In this document: positions 6,465 through 12,890 of the stretch, piece after piece
Layout of the letters: the number at the start of each line of letters is the position of its first letter
Position numbering within the stretch: the first letter of the stretch is position 1
DNA from: Fibrobacter sp. UBA1765
Lineage (GTDB): Bacteria > Fibrobacterota > Fibrobacteria > Fibrobacterales > Fibrobacteraceae
Reading direction: 5' to 3'
Assembly: GCA_002314675.1 (NCBI GenBank)
Contig: DCGZ01000162.1
Span: 1 to 13,584, forward strand
Length of the DNA stretch: 13,584 nucleotides
Position numbers and translations under genes: made by a program
The notes under the pieces: model-generated
Database searches by the model: none
The model's input: the letters and a program-made list of their open reading frames with translations, nothing else
What the model was told of the DNA's origin: nothing

Positions 6465-8629
6465 AACTATTCATATTTCTTTTTTTAGCCTTGCTCCTGG
6501 GCGCATGTTCAGATAACGGATCCTCGGTAAATAATCCCCCTCCGCAAGAGGTTTCCGTAAAGGTCGCCGTCATTTTGCCGCTTAACGAAAGCGGTTCAAT
6601 CCATTGGCGCAATACGGCTGACTGGTTTGAAGAAAATTTGCAAAAGGCCTTTAGCCGTTCGCACAATTCTTCGGTTAAACTTGATTTGGAATGGATAGAC
6701 GAAGATTCATCCAACATGAAGGAATTAAGTGCAACTCTTATAAAAAACGACGACATCAAGGCGATTATCGGCCCTCTGAAAGAAGACAAGCTCGACACAC
6801 TGGCGGGGTATCTGGCAATTGCAAACAAACATGGCCCAAGAAAAACCCTTATTGCCCCAAAGGCGACCGATGCAGAAATTGTTCGAAAATTTGGAGACGA
6901 AAAATGGTTCTTTAGCCTTACAGAAACAGACGCGACATTGTGCGGAAATCTGCTGTCAAGCGCAAAGGCCATGGACGCAAAATCTGTATCTCTCTTGACA
7001 TCAAGCGCAAATGAAGAAAAAACGTTCTTGGACTGGTTCGCCTTTCAGGCCGTGGAACTCGGCTTGCAAATAAATGCGATTGAAAGCTTCAACGATACCT
7101 CTGATGTAAAAACCGTTGCCGAAAATTTCTTTTCTACAAGTCAAGACTTTGTAATATGCATTCCTGCAAATTATATGGAAGCCATAGAAATACTAAAGGC
7201 CCACAAAAAGCAAAAATCAACGGCAAGACTCTTATTTAGCGAAAACGCAGTCGACCCAGAAATTCTTAAATACCCAGAAGCCGAAGGCCTTGAGGCGGTA
7301 ACTCCGGGAGCAAGCCCAGAAAGCGGTTTTGACATAGCATACTTTACAAAATTTGATATTTACCCAGGTATCGGCAGCGCCCAGTTTTACGACGCCCTTA
7401 TGCTTGTCGCATTTGCACAAACAGAAATGCTTGCAAGCGACGACAGTCTTTTTTTAGATGAACATATAAAAAATCTTGTAAAGCAAAACAGCTATGCAAA
7501 TAGCTGGGCTTGGGAACCGTTTGGCATGTCTGGAGTTTTAGAAAAAATTCAAAAGGGCCAAGCAAATATTGACTTTAGCGGAGCTTCTAGTTCGCTGGTT
7601 TTCAACGAAAGCAGTTACTCCATTATTTCAGAAACCATTTATACGCACTGGATTGCAAAAAATCAAAAATTCTACCCCTTGAATTATAAATCCGCATACG
7701 GCAACAATCGAACAAACAATTCAGAAATATCGTACAAATGGTATTTTACGCACATTTTACCACAAATCCAAGGAATCGATTCTACCCGACATATAGAATA
7801 CCCTCCATTAAAGGGCAATTACGCCTTGCTCGTAGCAACCACCAGAACCTGGGGGGAATACAGGCACGAGTCCGGGGTTTATAGCATGTATCACAAGCTA
7901 AAGAATTATGGTTATGACGACGACCACATCATTCTGATTGCAGAAAAAGACATTATAACAAGCGATTACAACCCTGCGAAAGGAACATGGGTCGATTACA
8001 ACGAAGAGCAGATCATCGACAGCCTCAATGCAGACTACAAGATAAGCGAGTTGGAACCTCAGGATGTTTTAAAAATTCTAACTGGTCAAAAGAGCGAGCG
8101 CCTGCCCCATGTCATTCAATCCGATTCTACACAAAACATATTTGTGTATTGGAGCGGGCACGGAGATCGCGGTAATTTGGGATGGAAAATCGGCGGCACG
8201 CGGAGCGGCAGCTTTTCGTATGACGACATGCAAACGCTTATATCTACATTGTCAAAAGAAAAAAAATTCCGCAAAATGCTTTGGGTCGTTGAAACCTGCT
8301 ATTCTGGCAGTGTTTGCAAGGCCTTTGACGATGTCGGAGCCGAGGGAGCCTTGTGCATGACAGCAACAAACGAAAACGAGACTTCTAAGGGGCTTATGTA
8401 TTATGCGCCATTTAACCAATACTTAGCGAACAGTTTCTCGTATAACTTTATGTCTATACTTGACAACTCCACAATTTCGTCGCAAGACAATTACGATATC
8501 CCACTAAGCGACATGTACAGCGAGCTTTATAAAGCAACTCTCGGCTCCCATGTTTCGATCTATAATTCCCAAAATTATGGAAATTTAAAGTTAAATAAAA
8601 TCGGTGAATTTTTAGTGCCTGTGCAATGA
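6461..8629 (+). CDS. Lipoprotein with type-I binding-protein region fused to a C13 (legumain/GPI8-like) cysteine protease
   Basis: A protein of 722 residues. A signal peptide with lipobox LGAC puts the lipidated Cys at 16. Residues about 33-430 look like a type-I periplasmic binding fold (KVAVILPLNESGSIHW, IKAIIGPL, SAQFYDALMLVAFA). Residues about 453-660 form a peptidase C13 domain: NYALLVATTRTWGEYRHESG contains Arg468-His469, the pair that in legumain lines the Asn-binding S1 pocket; DVLKILTG follows; YWSGHGDRG supplies catalytic His567; WVVETCYSGS supplies catalytic Cys613; MTATNENETS follows at the place of the GPI8 LASSQ region. All key residues are present, so an active Asn-directed protease or transpeptidase is expected, anchored in the envelope. 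The ligand domain may gate it. AGAAGG lies 5 bases before the ATG, and the ATGA overlap suggests coupled translation. I know of no described protein with this fusion, but could not search. Confidence 0.88.
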   Translation: MKLFIFLFLALLLGACSDNGSSVNNPPPQEVSVKVAVILPLNESGSIHWRNTADWFEENLQKAFSRSHNSSVKLDLEWIDEDSSNMKELSATLIKNDDIKAIIGPLKEDKLDTLAGYLAIANKHGPRKTLIAPKATDAEIVRKFGDEKWFFSLTETDATLCGNLLSSAKAMDAKSVSLLTSSANEEKTFLDWFAFQAVELGLQINAIESFNDTSDVKTVAENFFSTSQDFVICIPANYMEAIEILKAHKKQKSTARLLFSENAVDPEILKYPEAEGLEAVTPGASPESGFDIAYFTKFDIYPGIGSAQFYDALMLVAFAQTEMLASDDSLFLDEHIKNLVKQNSYANSWAWEPFGMSGVLEKIQKGQANIDFSGASSSLVFNESSYSIISETIYTHWIAKNQKFYPLNYKSAYGNNRTNNSEISYKWYFTHILPQIQGIDSTRHIEYPPLKGNYALLVATTRTWGEYRHESGVYSMYHKLKNYGYDDDHIILIAEKDIITSDYNPAKGTWVDYNEEQIIDSLNADYKISELEPQDVLKILTGQKSERLPHVIQSDSTQNIFVYWSGHGDRGNLGWKIGGTRSGSFSYDDMQTLISTLSKEKKFRKMLWVVETCYSGSVCKAFDDVGAEGALCMTATNENETSKGLMYYAPFNQYLANSFSYNFMSILDNSTISSQDNYDIPLSDMYSELYKATLGSHVSIYNSQNYGNLKLNKIGEFLVPVQ

Positions 8630-8669
8630 CAAAAAAGAGAGATTGCTTTACGCAAAGCGGAATCGTAGC

Positions 8670-8675
8670 TATATT
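8670..8675 (+). promoter_or_regulatory. Possible -10 box (TATATT) upstream of the first small lipoprotein
   Basis: GCTATATTTTAAT lies about 50 bases before the ATG at 8725 and contains the same GCTATATT core found before both ATPase/nuclease genes. There is no T-rich terminator in the 95-base gap after the C13 gene, so read-through from that operon is also possible. Confidence 0.35.
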
Positions 8676-8700
8676 TTAATTGTTGAATCGCGAGAGTGCT

Positions 8701-8724
8701 AACTTTATTTTAATGGAGTATGAT
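8701..8724 (+). promoter_or_regulatory. Conserved 24-base leader, copy 1
   Basis: A 24-base segment ends exactly at the ATG. It begins with the invariant 11-mer AACTTTATTTT and contains GGAG as ribosome binding site. The same element precedes all four lipoprotein paralogs, with differences confined to about seven positions. It fixes the start at 8725 instead of the in-frame TTG at 8680. Confidence 0.7.
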
Positions 8725-9258
8725 ATGAAAAAGCTTCTAATTCCTGCATTTGTTTGCTTCGCAGCAATGCTTACCGCCTGTGGCGACGACAGCAGCTCCG
8801 CAAGCAGCGAAGCCGTAGAATCCTCCAGCAGCGTTTCTAGCAGCAGCAACTGGGACCACGAAAATGTCGGAGCAGATTTCTGCATTTCTGCCAGTGATTC
8901 AACCACCTTGCTTAGATACGTATACGAAGGGCCAGACAGTGCCATGGAAGTAATCCGTTACGTATATCCCAAGATGTTCGAAGACGTAGAAAAAGTCTGT
9001 GAAGAAGCAAAGGCAAACAAGACTGATGAACAGGAAGTGACCTGCGAAGACGATGTTGAAATCAGCTACCAGCCAAAGACAATGACTTTTGAGTCCTTAA
9101 AAGCCTTGATGACAGAAGAATGCTATAAAGGCACGATTAAAAACGAGGTCGACTCGACAAATCCTGATGAAGCACCGGAAAACCAGCAGTTCAATCCGAA
9201 ACATGGAATGTGCAATCTTAACTCTAATCCATATTGCAATGATCTAACAAAAAAATAG
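8725..9258 (+). CDS. Small Ser-rich-linker lipoprotein, paralog 1
   Basis: A 177-residue lipoprotein of unknown function. The signal peptide ends in the lipobox LTAC, followed by GDDSSSASSEAVESSSS, a flexible Ser-rich spacer typical of Fibrobacter surface lipoproteins. The folded part (about 45-145) has four cysteines kept in all paralogs (ADFCIS, EKVCEE, EVTCED, TEECYK), enough for two disulfides. It ends with the conserved NPDEAPEN, whose Asn is residue 153. A private 24-residue tail then holds two extra cysteines (GMCNLN and PYCND) absent from the other copies. It lies 95 bases downstream of the C13 protease gene and is closed by its own terminator. The paralogs share TMTF(E/D)SLKALM, the most conserved block of the domain. 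I do not recognise the domain. Confidence 0.88.
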   Translation: MKKLLIPAFVCFAAMLTACGDDSSSASSEAVESSSSVSSSSNWDHENVGADFCISASDSTTLLRYVYEGPDSAMEVIRYVYPKMFEDVEKVCEEAKANKTDEQEVTCEDDVEISYQPKTMTFESLKALMTEECYKGTIKNEVDSTNPDEAPENQQFNPKHGMCNLNSNPYCNDLTKK

Positions 9259-9335
9259 ATATCAAACAAATTAACCAACCAGCTTGGCAAGAACAAAAAT
9301 TGCTAACACATCGCGAGCATTACAACAGTCTCCAG

Positions 9336-9365
9336 AACACCTGAAAAATTTCAGGTGTTTTTTTT
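9336..9365 (+). terminator. Rho-independent terminator after lipoprotein paralog 1
   Basis: An 11-bp inverted repeat (AACACCTGAAA / TTTCAGGTGTT, two-base AA spacer) runs directly into a T-tract. It separates lipoprotein 1 from the ATPase/nuclease gene. The 77 bases between the lipoprotein stop and the stem contain nothing I recognise. Confidence 0.9.
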
Positions 9366-9454
9366 GCGATTCGAATAAATTGGCCGGGCTCTTAAACACA
9401 GCCTCAAAGAGATGCTTTTGACAAAATGATGTAAAAAAAGAATTGAATGAATGC

Positions 9455-9460
9455 TATATT
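9455..9460 (+). promoter_or_regulatory. TATATT box 6 bases before an ATG (possible leaderless promoter)
   Basis: AATGCTATATTAGTAGC directly precedes the ATG at 9467. If TATATT is the -10 element, transcription would begin at or within a base or two of the ATG. The same box, spacing and flank recur before the second ATPase/nuclease gene at 12879-12884. No -35 at normal spacing is clear; a TTGACA at 9418-9423 is too far upstream. Confidence 0.45.
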
Positions 9461-9466
9461 AGTAGC

Positions 9467-11047
9467 ATGGCTCTCAAAAGATTTCCAACTGGTGTTCAGG
9501 ACTTTGCTGTTCTTAGAGAAGATGGCAAGTATTATGTTGACAAGACCGACTTGATTTACAAGTTGGTCCGGTCTGATCGTTATTACTTTCTCAGCCGTCC
9601 GCGCCGTTTTGGAAAATCCCTTTTAATCAGCACCCTGCAATATTATTTTGAAGGCCGCAAGGAACTGTTCACGGGCCTTGCCATGGAACGCCTTGAAACC
9701 GAGTGGAAAAAATACCCGGTCATTCGGCTCGACATGAGCATGGTGAAGTATGCCGACCAGGAAAAGTTGAATCGAAATTTTCATGCAGTCCTCAAGGATT
9801 ACGAGACTTTTTATGGTATTGAACCTGACTTGTCGAACCATGCCTGGGGAACCCGCCTTGCAGAAATCATTAAGGCTGCACACGCACAGTCTGGCGAACA
9901 GGTAGTCGTTCTTGTCGATGAATACGACACCCCGATTCTCGATACGATGGACCAGCCGGATATTTTGTTTGATGTCCGCAATCAAGTTCGAGATTTATAT
10001 AGCCCTCTCAAGGCACTCGGCGGCATCCTCCGCTTCGTGTTCCTCACGGGCATCAGCAAGTTCAGCCAGCTCAGCATCTTTAGCGAATTGAACAACCTGA
10101 AAGTCATCACGATGCTCGATGACTATGCAGCCATCTGCGGCATCACCAAAGAAGAACTGCTAACGCAAATGCAACCTGAAATCCAGGCTCTTGCAGACAA
10201 GCAGAAAATGACCTACGACGAAGCTGTTGCTGGTTTGCAACGCCAGTATGACGGCTACCACTTTAGCAAGAATTCCCCGGACATTTACAACCCGTTCAGC
10301 TTGATAAATTCCCTGAGTGACGGCGAACTTGCGAACTACTGGTTTGCCTCCGGCACGCCGACCGTTTTGACAAAACTTGTGAGCAAGTTCAAGATGGACC
10401 CGGTAATGATGAATGACGGCTTCGAGTCAACTCAGGAGATGTTCGATGCTCCTACGGAAACGGCTACAGATCCGATTCCGATGCTTTACCAAAGCGGCTA
10501 CTTGACTATTCGCAGTTTTGACAGCGGCATCTATAATTTGGGATTCCCGAACGACGAAGTTCGCATGGGCTTTTTGAAGGCCTTGATGCCGTATTACGCT
10601 AAAGAAAATGCAAACCAGAACGATATTTTCATTCTTGCCTTTACCCGTGCCATGCGCGAAGGACGCCTCGAAGATGCCCTTTTGCAGATGCGAGCCTTCT
10701 TCAGCAGTGTCCCTTACAATGCGGAACGCCAGGATGAAAACCATTACAAGACCTTGTTCTTCTTGATTTTCAAGCTGTGCACGCCTTACCTAGTTCGCAC
10801 AGAAGAATGTTCTGCCGCGGGCCGCGCCGACGCCGTCGTAGAAACTGCCGACGCTGTCTATGTTTTCGAGTTCAAGCTCGACGCAAACGGCACCGCCGAA
10901 GACGCTCTTAGGCAAATTGACGACAAGGGTTACCTGGTGCCTTACACGGTTACAAAAAAGGCCGACGGTTCGCCGAAAAAGTTGTTCAAGATTGGTGTCG
11001 CCTTTGATGCCGAAAAACGCACCTTGGGCGAATGGAAGATTGTGTAA
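9467..11047 (+). CDS. AAA-ATPase-like protein with C-terminal PD-(D/E)XK nuclease domain (DUF1703 type), copy 1
   Basis: A 526-residue cytoplasmic protein of the AAA-ATPase-like/DUF1703 family, whose biological role is unknown. The N-terminal family motif FPTGVQDF and YVDKTDLIYKLV are followed by a P-loop, SRPRRFGKS, with Lys50. The Walker-B-like LVDEYDTPIL has Asp151-Glu152. FLTGISKFSQLSIFSELNNL and ITMLDDYAAICGITKEEL are typical of the middle region. At the C-terminus GRADAVV (Asp455) and VFEFKL (Glu468, Lys470) form the D-x12-ExK core of a PD-(D/E)XK nuclease, with QIDDKGY after it, so both ATPase and nuclease sites look intact. The frame opens at a TTG at 9443, but the ATG at 9467 is shared with the second copy and is preferred. 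The gene stands between lipoproteins 1 and 2. Its stop is 3 bases from the conserved leader of lipoprotein 2, so read-through is likely. Confidence 0.92.
   Translation: MALKRFPTGVQDFAVLREDGKYYVDKTDLIYKLVRSDRYYFLSRPRRFGKSLLISTLQYYFEGRKELFTGLAMERLETEWKKYPVIRLDMSMVKYADQEKLNRNFHAVLKDYETFYGIEPDLSNHAWGTRLAEIIKAAHAQSGEQVVVLVDEYDTPILDTMDQPDILFDVRNQVRDLYSPLKALGGILRFVFLTGISKFSQLSIFSELNNLKVITMLDDYAAICGITKEELLTQMQPEIQALADKQKMTYDEAVAGLQRQYDGYHFSKNSPDIYNPFSLINSLSDGELANYWFASGTPTVLTKLVSKFKMDPVMMNDGFESTQEMFDAPTETATDPIPMLYQSGYLTIRSFDSGIYNLGFPNDEVRMGFLKALMPYYAKENANQNDIFILAFTRAMREGRLEDALLQMRAFFSSVPYNAERQDENHYKTLFFLIFKLCTPYLVRTEECSAAGRADAVVETADAVYVFEFKLDANGTAEDALRQIDDKGYLVPYTVTKKADGSPKKLFKIGVAFDAEKRTLGEWKIV
9581..9729 (+). 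repeat. 149-bp direct repeat within ATPase/nuclease genes, copy A
   Basis: This block is identical to 13005-13153 except for one base (C at 9634, G at 13058). It encodes the P-loop and the following helix. Flanking coding sequence is much more diverged, so the edges look like those of recent gene conversion or recombination. Confidence 0.9.
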
Positions 11048-11050
11048 GAA

Positions 11051-11074
11051 AACTTTATTTTTATGAGGTATAAC
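11051..11074 (+). promoter_or_regulatory. Conserved 24-base leader, copy 2
   Basis: It begins with the same AACTTTATTTT 11-mer, then a T instead of A at position 12 and GAGG as ribosome binding site, ending at the ATG at 11075. It begins 3 bases after the stop of the ATPase/nuclease gene. Confidence 0.7.
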
Positions 11075-11587
11075 ATGAAAAAACTTTTAATTCCTGCATT
11101 TGCCTGCACCGCAGCAATGCTCACCGCCTGCGGCGACGACAGCAGCTCCGCAAGCAGCGAAGCCGTAGAATCTTCCAGCAGCGTTGTAGCTGAATCTAGC
11201 AGCAGCGACTGGGCACACGAACCTATCGGTGGCTACGCCTGCGTTTCTGCTAAGGATTCAACCACCATCCTTAGATACTCGTACGAAGGACCAGACAGTG
11301 CCATGGAAGTGGCCAGTTACGTATACCCAAAATTGGGCGAAGACGTAGAAAAAGTCTGTGAAGAAGCCAAGGCAAACAAGACTAAGGAACAGGAAGTAGT
11401 CTGCGATTCCATTGTCGAAATAAGCAATTCGCTCAAAACAATGACTTTTGATTCCTTAAAAGCATTGATGACAGAAGAGTGCAAAGCGGGTTCAATCCAG
11501 AACACCGTTGACTTGGTGGATCCGGATAAGGCTCCGGAGAACCTTTTACAACTTATTGAAATTATTAGATTGCTACGATCACTATGA
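11075..11587 (+). CDS. Small Ser-rich-linker lipoprotein, paralog 2
   Basis: A 170-residue lipoprotein. Its signal peptide (MKKLLIPAFACTAAMLTAC) and linker are nearly identical to paralog 1 even at the DNA level. The four conserved cysteines occur as GYACVS, EKVCEE, EVVCDS and TEECKA. The conserved end is DPDKAPEN, with Asn at residue 156. The tail is 14 residues, LLQLIEIIRLLRSL: strongly hydrophobic with two arginines and unrelated to the other tails. Translation probably depends on the GAGG in the leader. No terminator follows; paralog 3 begins after 64 bases and may be co-transcribed with this gene and with the upstream ATPase/nuclease. Function unknown. Confidence 0.88.
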   Translation: MKKLLIPAFACTAAMLTACGDDSSSASSEAVESSSSVVAESSSSDWAHEPIGGYACVSAKDSTTILRYSYEGPDSAMEVASYVYPKLGEDVEKVCEEAKANKTKEQEVVCDSIVEISNSLKTMTFDSLKALMTEECKAGSIQNTVDLVDPDKAPENLLQLIEIIRLLRSL

Positions 11588-11627
11588 GATGTAAAAAGGT
11601 TGGCACTTTGAACTTAGCGAAATCACC

Positions 11628-11651
11628 AACTTTATTTTAATGGAGTATGGT
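11628..11651 (+). promoter_or_regulatory. Conserved 24-base leader, copy 3
   Basis: It differs from copy 1 at a single base (TATGGT instead of TATGAT at the end). GGAG serves as ribosome binding site for the ATG at 11652. Confidence 0.7.
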
Positions 11652-12140
11652 ATGAAAAAACTTTTAATTCCAGCATTTGCCTGCACCGCAGCAATGCTAA
11701 CCGCCTGCGGCGACGACAGCAGTTCCGCAAGCAGCGAAGCTGCAGAATCCTCCAGTAGCGTTGCAGCAGTATCTAGCAGTAGCGACTGGGCTCACGAAGA
11801 CGTCGGAGGCTACTTCTGCTTATCAGACAAAGATGCTGTCTCCGTACTTGGATATGCGTTCGAGGGTCCAGACAGCGCTATGGAAGTGATCCGTTACGAA
11901 TATCCAGAACTACTCGAAGATATAGAAAATGTCTGTAAAGATGTAGAAGCTGAAAAGGCTAAGGAAGATGGCTGTAAACGCATTGACATAATTAGTGAAT
12001 CGTTAAAAACTATGACCTTTGATTCCCTGAAAGCTTTGATGGAAAAAGAATGCAAAGCGGGTTCAATTATGAATACTGTCGACATAACAGACCCGGACGA
12101 GGCTCCAGAAAATAGCTCCTGGTCTAGCATAAAAAAATAG
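11652..12140 (+). CDS. Small Ser-rich-linker lipoprotein, paralog 3
   Basis: A 162-residue lipoprotein with the LTAC lipobox and a GDDSSSASSEAAESSSS linker. The four-cysteine domain is the most diverged in its middle (FCLSDKDAVSVLGY, ENVCKD, EDGCKR, EKECKA) but keeps EGPDSAMEVIRYEYP and TMTFDSLKALM. The conserved end is DPDEAPEN, with Asn at residue 154. The tail is the shortest of the four, SSWSSIKK. The next 162 bases, up to paralog 4, hold only its leader and no clear terminator or gene. Function unknown. Confidence 0.88.
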   Translation: MKKLLIPAFACTAAMLTACGDDSSSASSEAAESSSSVAAVSSSSDWAHEDVGGYFCLSDKDAVSVLGYAFEGPDSAMEVIRYEYPELLEDIENVCKDVEAEKAKEDGCKRIDIISESLKTMTFDSLKALMEKECKAGSIMNTVDITDPDEAPENSSWSSIKK

Positions 12141-12278
12141 ACTCGTTGAGAGTATATGCGTGGATGACAAAATTTTTGCCGCATGTTACACATACTGCTC
12201 GCTAGCGCCTTCACACCATCTTTATAAAAACACCAGACTATCTGTCAAATCAACTTATCAGCTTGGCTAAAAAGCTAA

Positions 12279-12302
12279 AACTTTATTTTAATGAGGTATA
12301 AT
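12279..12302 (+). promoter_or_regulatory. Conserved 24-base leader, copy 4
   Basis: AACTTTATTTT followed by AATGAGG and a TATAAT immediately before the ATG at 12303. It shows that 12303 is the ancestral start of paralog 4, even though the frame from there is now broken. Confidence 0.65.
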
Positions 12303-12826
12303 ATGAAAAAAAATATTTACATTATTGCGTTTTCATCACGGCGGCAATGCTAACCGCCTGTGGCGACGACAGCAGCTCCGCTAACAGCGCAGAATCCTCC
12401 AGCAGCGTTTCTAGCAGCAGCGACAAATTGGCACACGAACCTATCGGTGACTACGCCTGCGTTTCTGCAAAAGATACCGCAACTATGCTTTGGTATGTAT
12501 ACGAAGGGGAAGACAGTGCCCTGGAAGTGACGAAAATAGAATACCCTATAGAATACGAAGAAGCAGTAGAAGAATGTGAAGGAGTCCTTGCAGAAAAGGC
12601 TAAAGAACAGAATGTGGACTGCGATTCCGCCATAGCAACCATCGATACGCTCAAAACAATGACCTTCGATGCCTTGATGTCTTTGACAACGAAAGAATGC
12701 TTTGATGAGAAAGTAATAAACGCAGTCGACTTGACTGACCCGGACGAGGCACCAGAAAACAGCCTCTGGAAAAAGATTAAAAAGGCTGCCAAAAAACTCG
12801 GTAATGGCATAAAGTCTTTGTTCTAA
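12303..12826 (+). pseudogene. Small Ser-rich-linker lipoprotein, paralog 4, frameshifted in the signal peptide
   Basis: From the ATG at 12303 the frame ends after 16 codons (TAA at 12351-12353). From 12347 a second frame encodes MLTACGDDSSSANSAESSSS and the full domain to 12826 (159 codons), but without the hydrophobic part of the signal peptide. Adding one T to the TTTT at 12330-12333 restores MKKNIYIIAFFITAAMLTAC, a standard lipoprotein signal; adding one A to the A-run at 12306-12313 would also rejoin the frames. Causes could be sequencing error, a true mutation, or slipped-strand switching at the A8 run. The rest looks intact: four cysteines (YACVS, EECEG, VDCDS, KECFD), DPDEAPEN, and a 21-residue tail beginning SLWKKIKKAAKK that is strongly basic and amphipathic. 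Confidence 0.75.
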
Positions 12827-12839
12827 AAAAAGCATAAAG

Positions 12840-12868
12840 GAAGCCCATTAATTTGGGCTTCTTTTTTT
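12840..12868 (+). terminator. Rho-independent terminator after lipoprotein paralog 4
   Basis: The 8-bp stem GAAGCCCA/TGGGCTTC (12840-12847 with 12854-12861) encloses a TTAATT loop and is followed by seven T. It lies between lipoprotein 4 and the second ATPase/nuclease gene, as the terminator at 9336 does for the first. Confidence 0.9.
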
Positions 12869-12878
12869 GTATAAATGC

Positions 12879-12884
12879 TATATT
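12879..12884 (+). promoter_or_regulatory. TATATT box 6 bases before an ATG, second instance
   Basis: AAATGCTATATTAGTTGC precedes the ATG at 12891 with exactly the spacing seen at 9455-9460. Only one base differs between the two copies from AATG to the ATG. The region just upstream is terminator sequence, so any upstream promoter element must overlap the T-tract. Confidence 0.45.
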
Positions 12885-12890
12885 AGTTGC

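Noticed and set aside
6373..6972. Minus-strand open frame of 199 codons across the Bmp-like/C13 junction
   Set aside because: It is antisense to two coupled lipoprotein genes with strong family motifs. Its Ser/Leu-rich product has no recognisable domain.
8645..8658. GCTTT/AAAGC hairpin after the C13 gene
   Set aside because: The stem has only 5 bp and no T-tract follows, so I do not call a terminator.
8815..8850. Repeated AGCAGC-type triplets in the lipoprotein linkers considered as a microsatellite
   Set aside because: The repetition follows from Ser codons in a low-complexity linker. The codons are mixed (AGC, TCC, TCT) and there is no uniform repeat unit or sign of length switching.
12350..12835. 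Minus-strand open frame of 161 codons
   Set aside because: It is the reverse of lipoprotein 4, lacks a credible start region, and has an aromatic- and Cys-rich composition typical of antisense frames over Ser/Glu-rich coding sequence.
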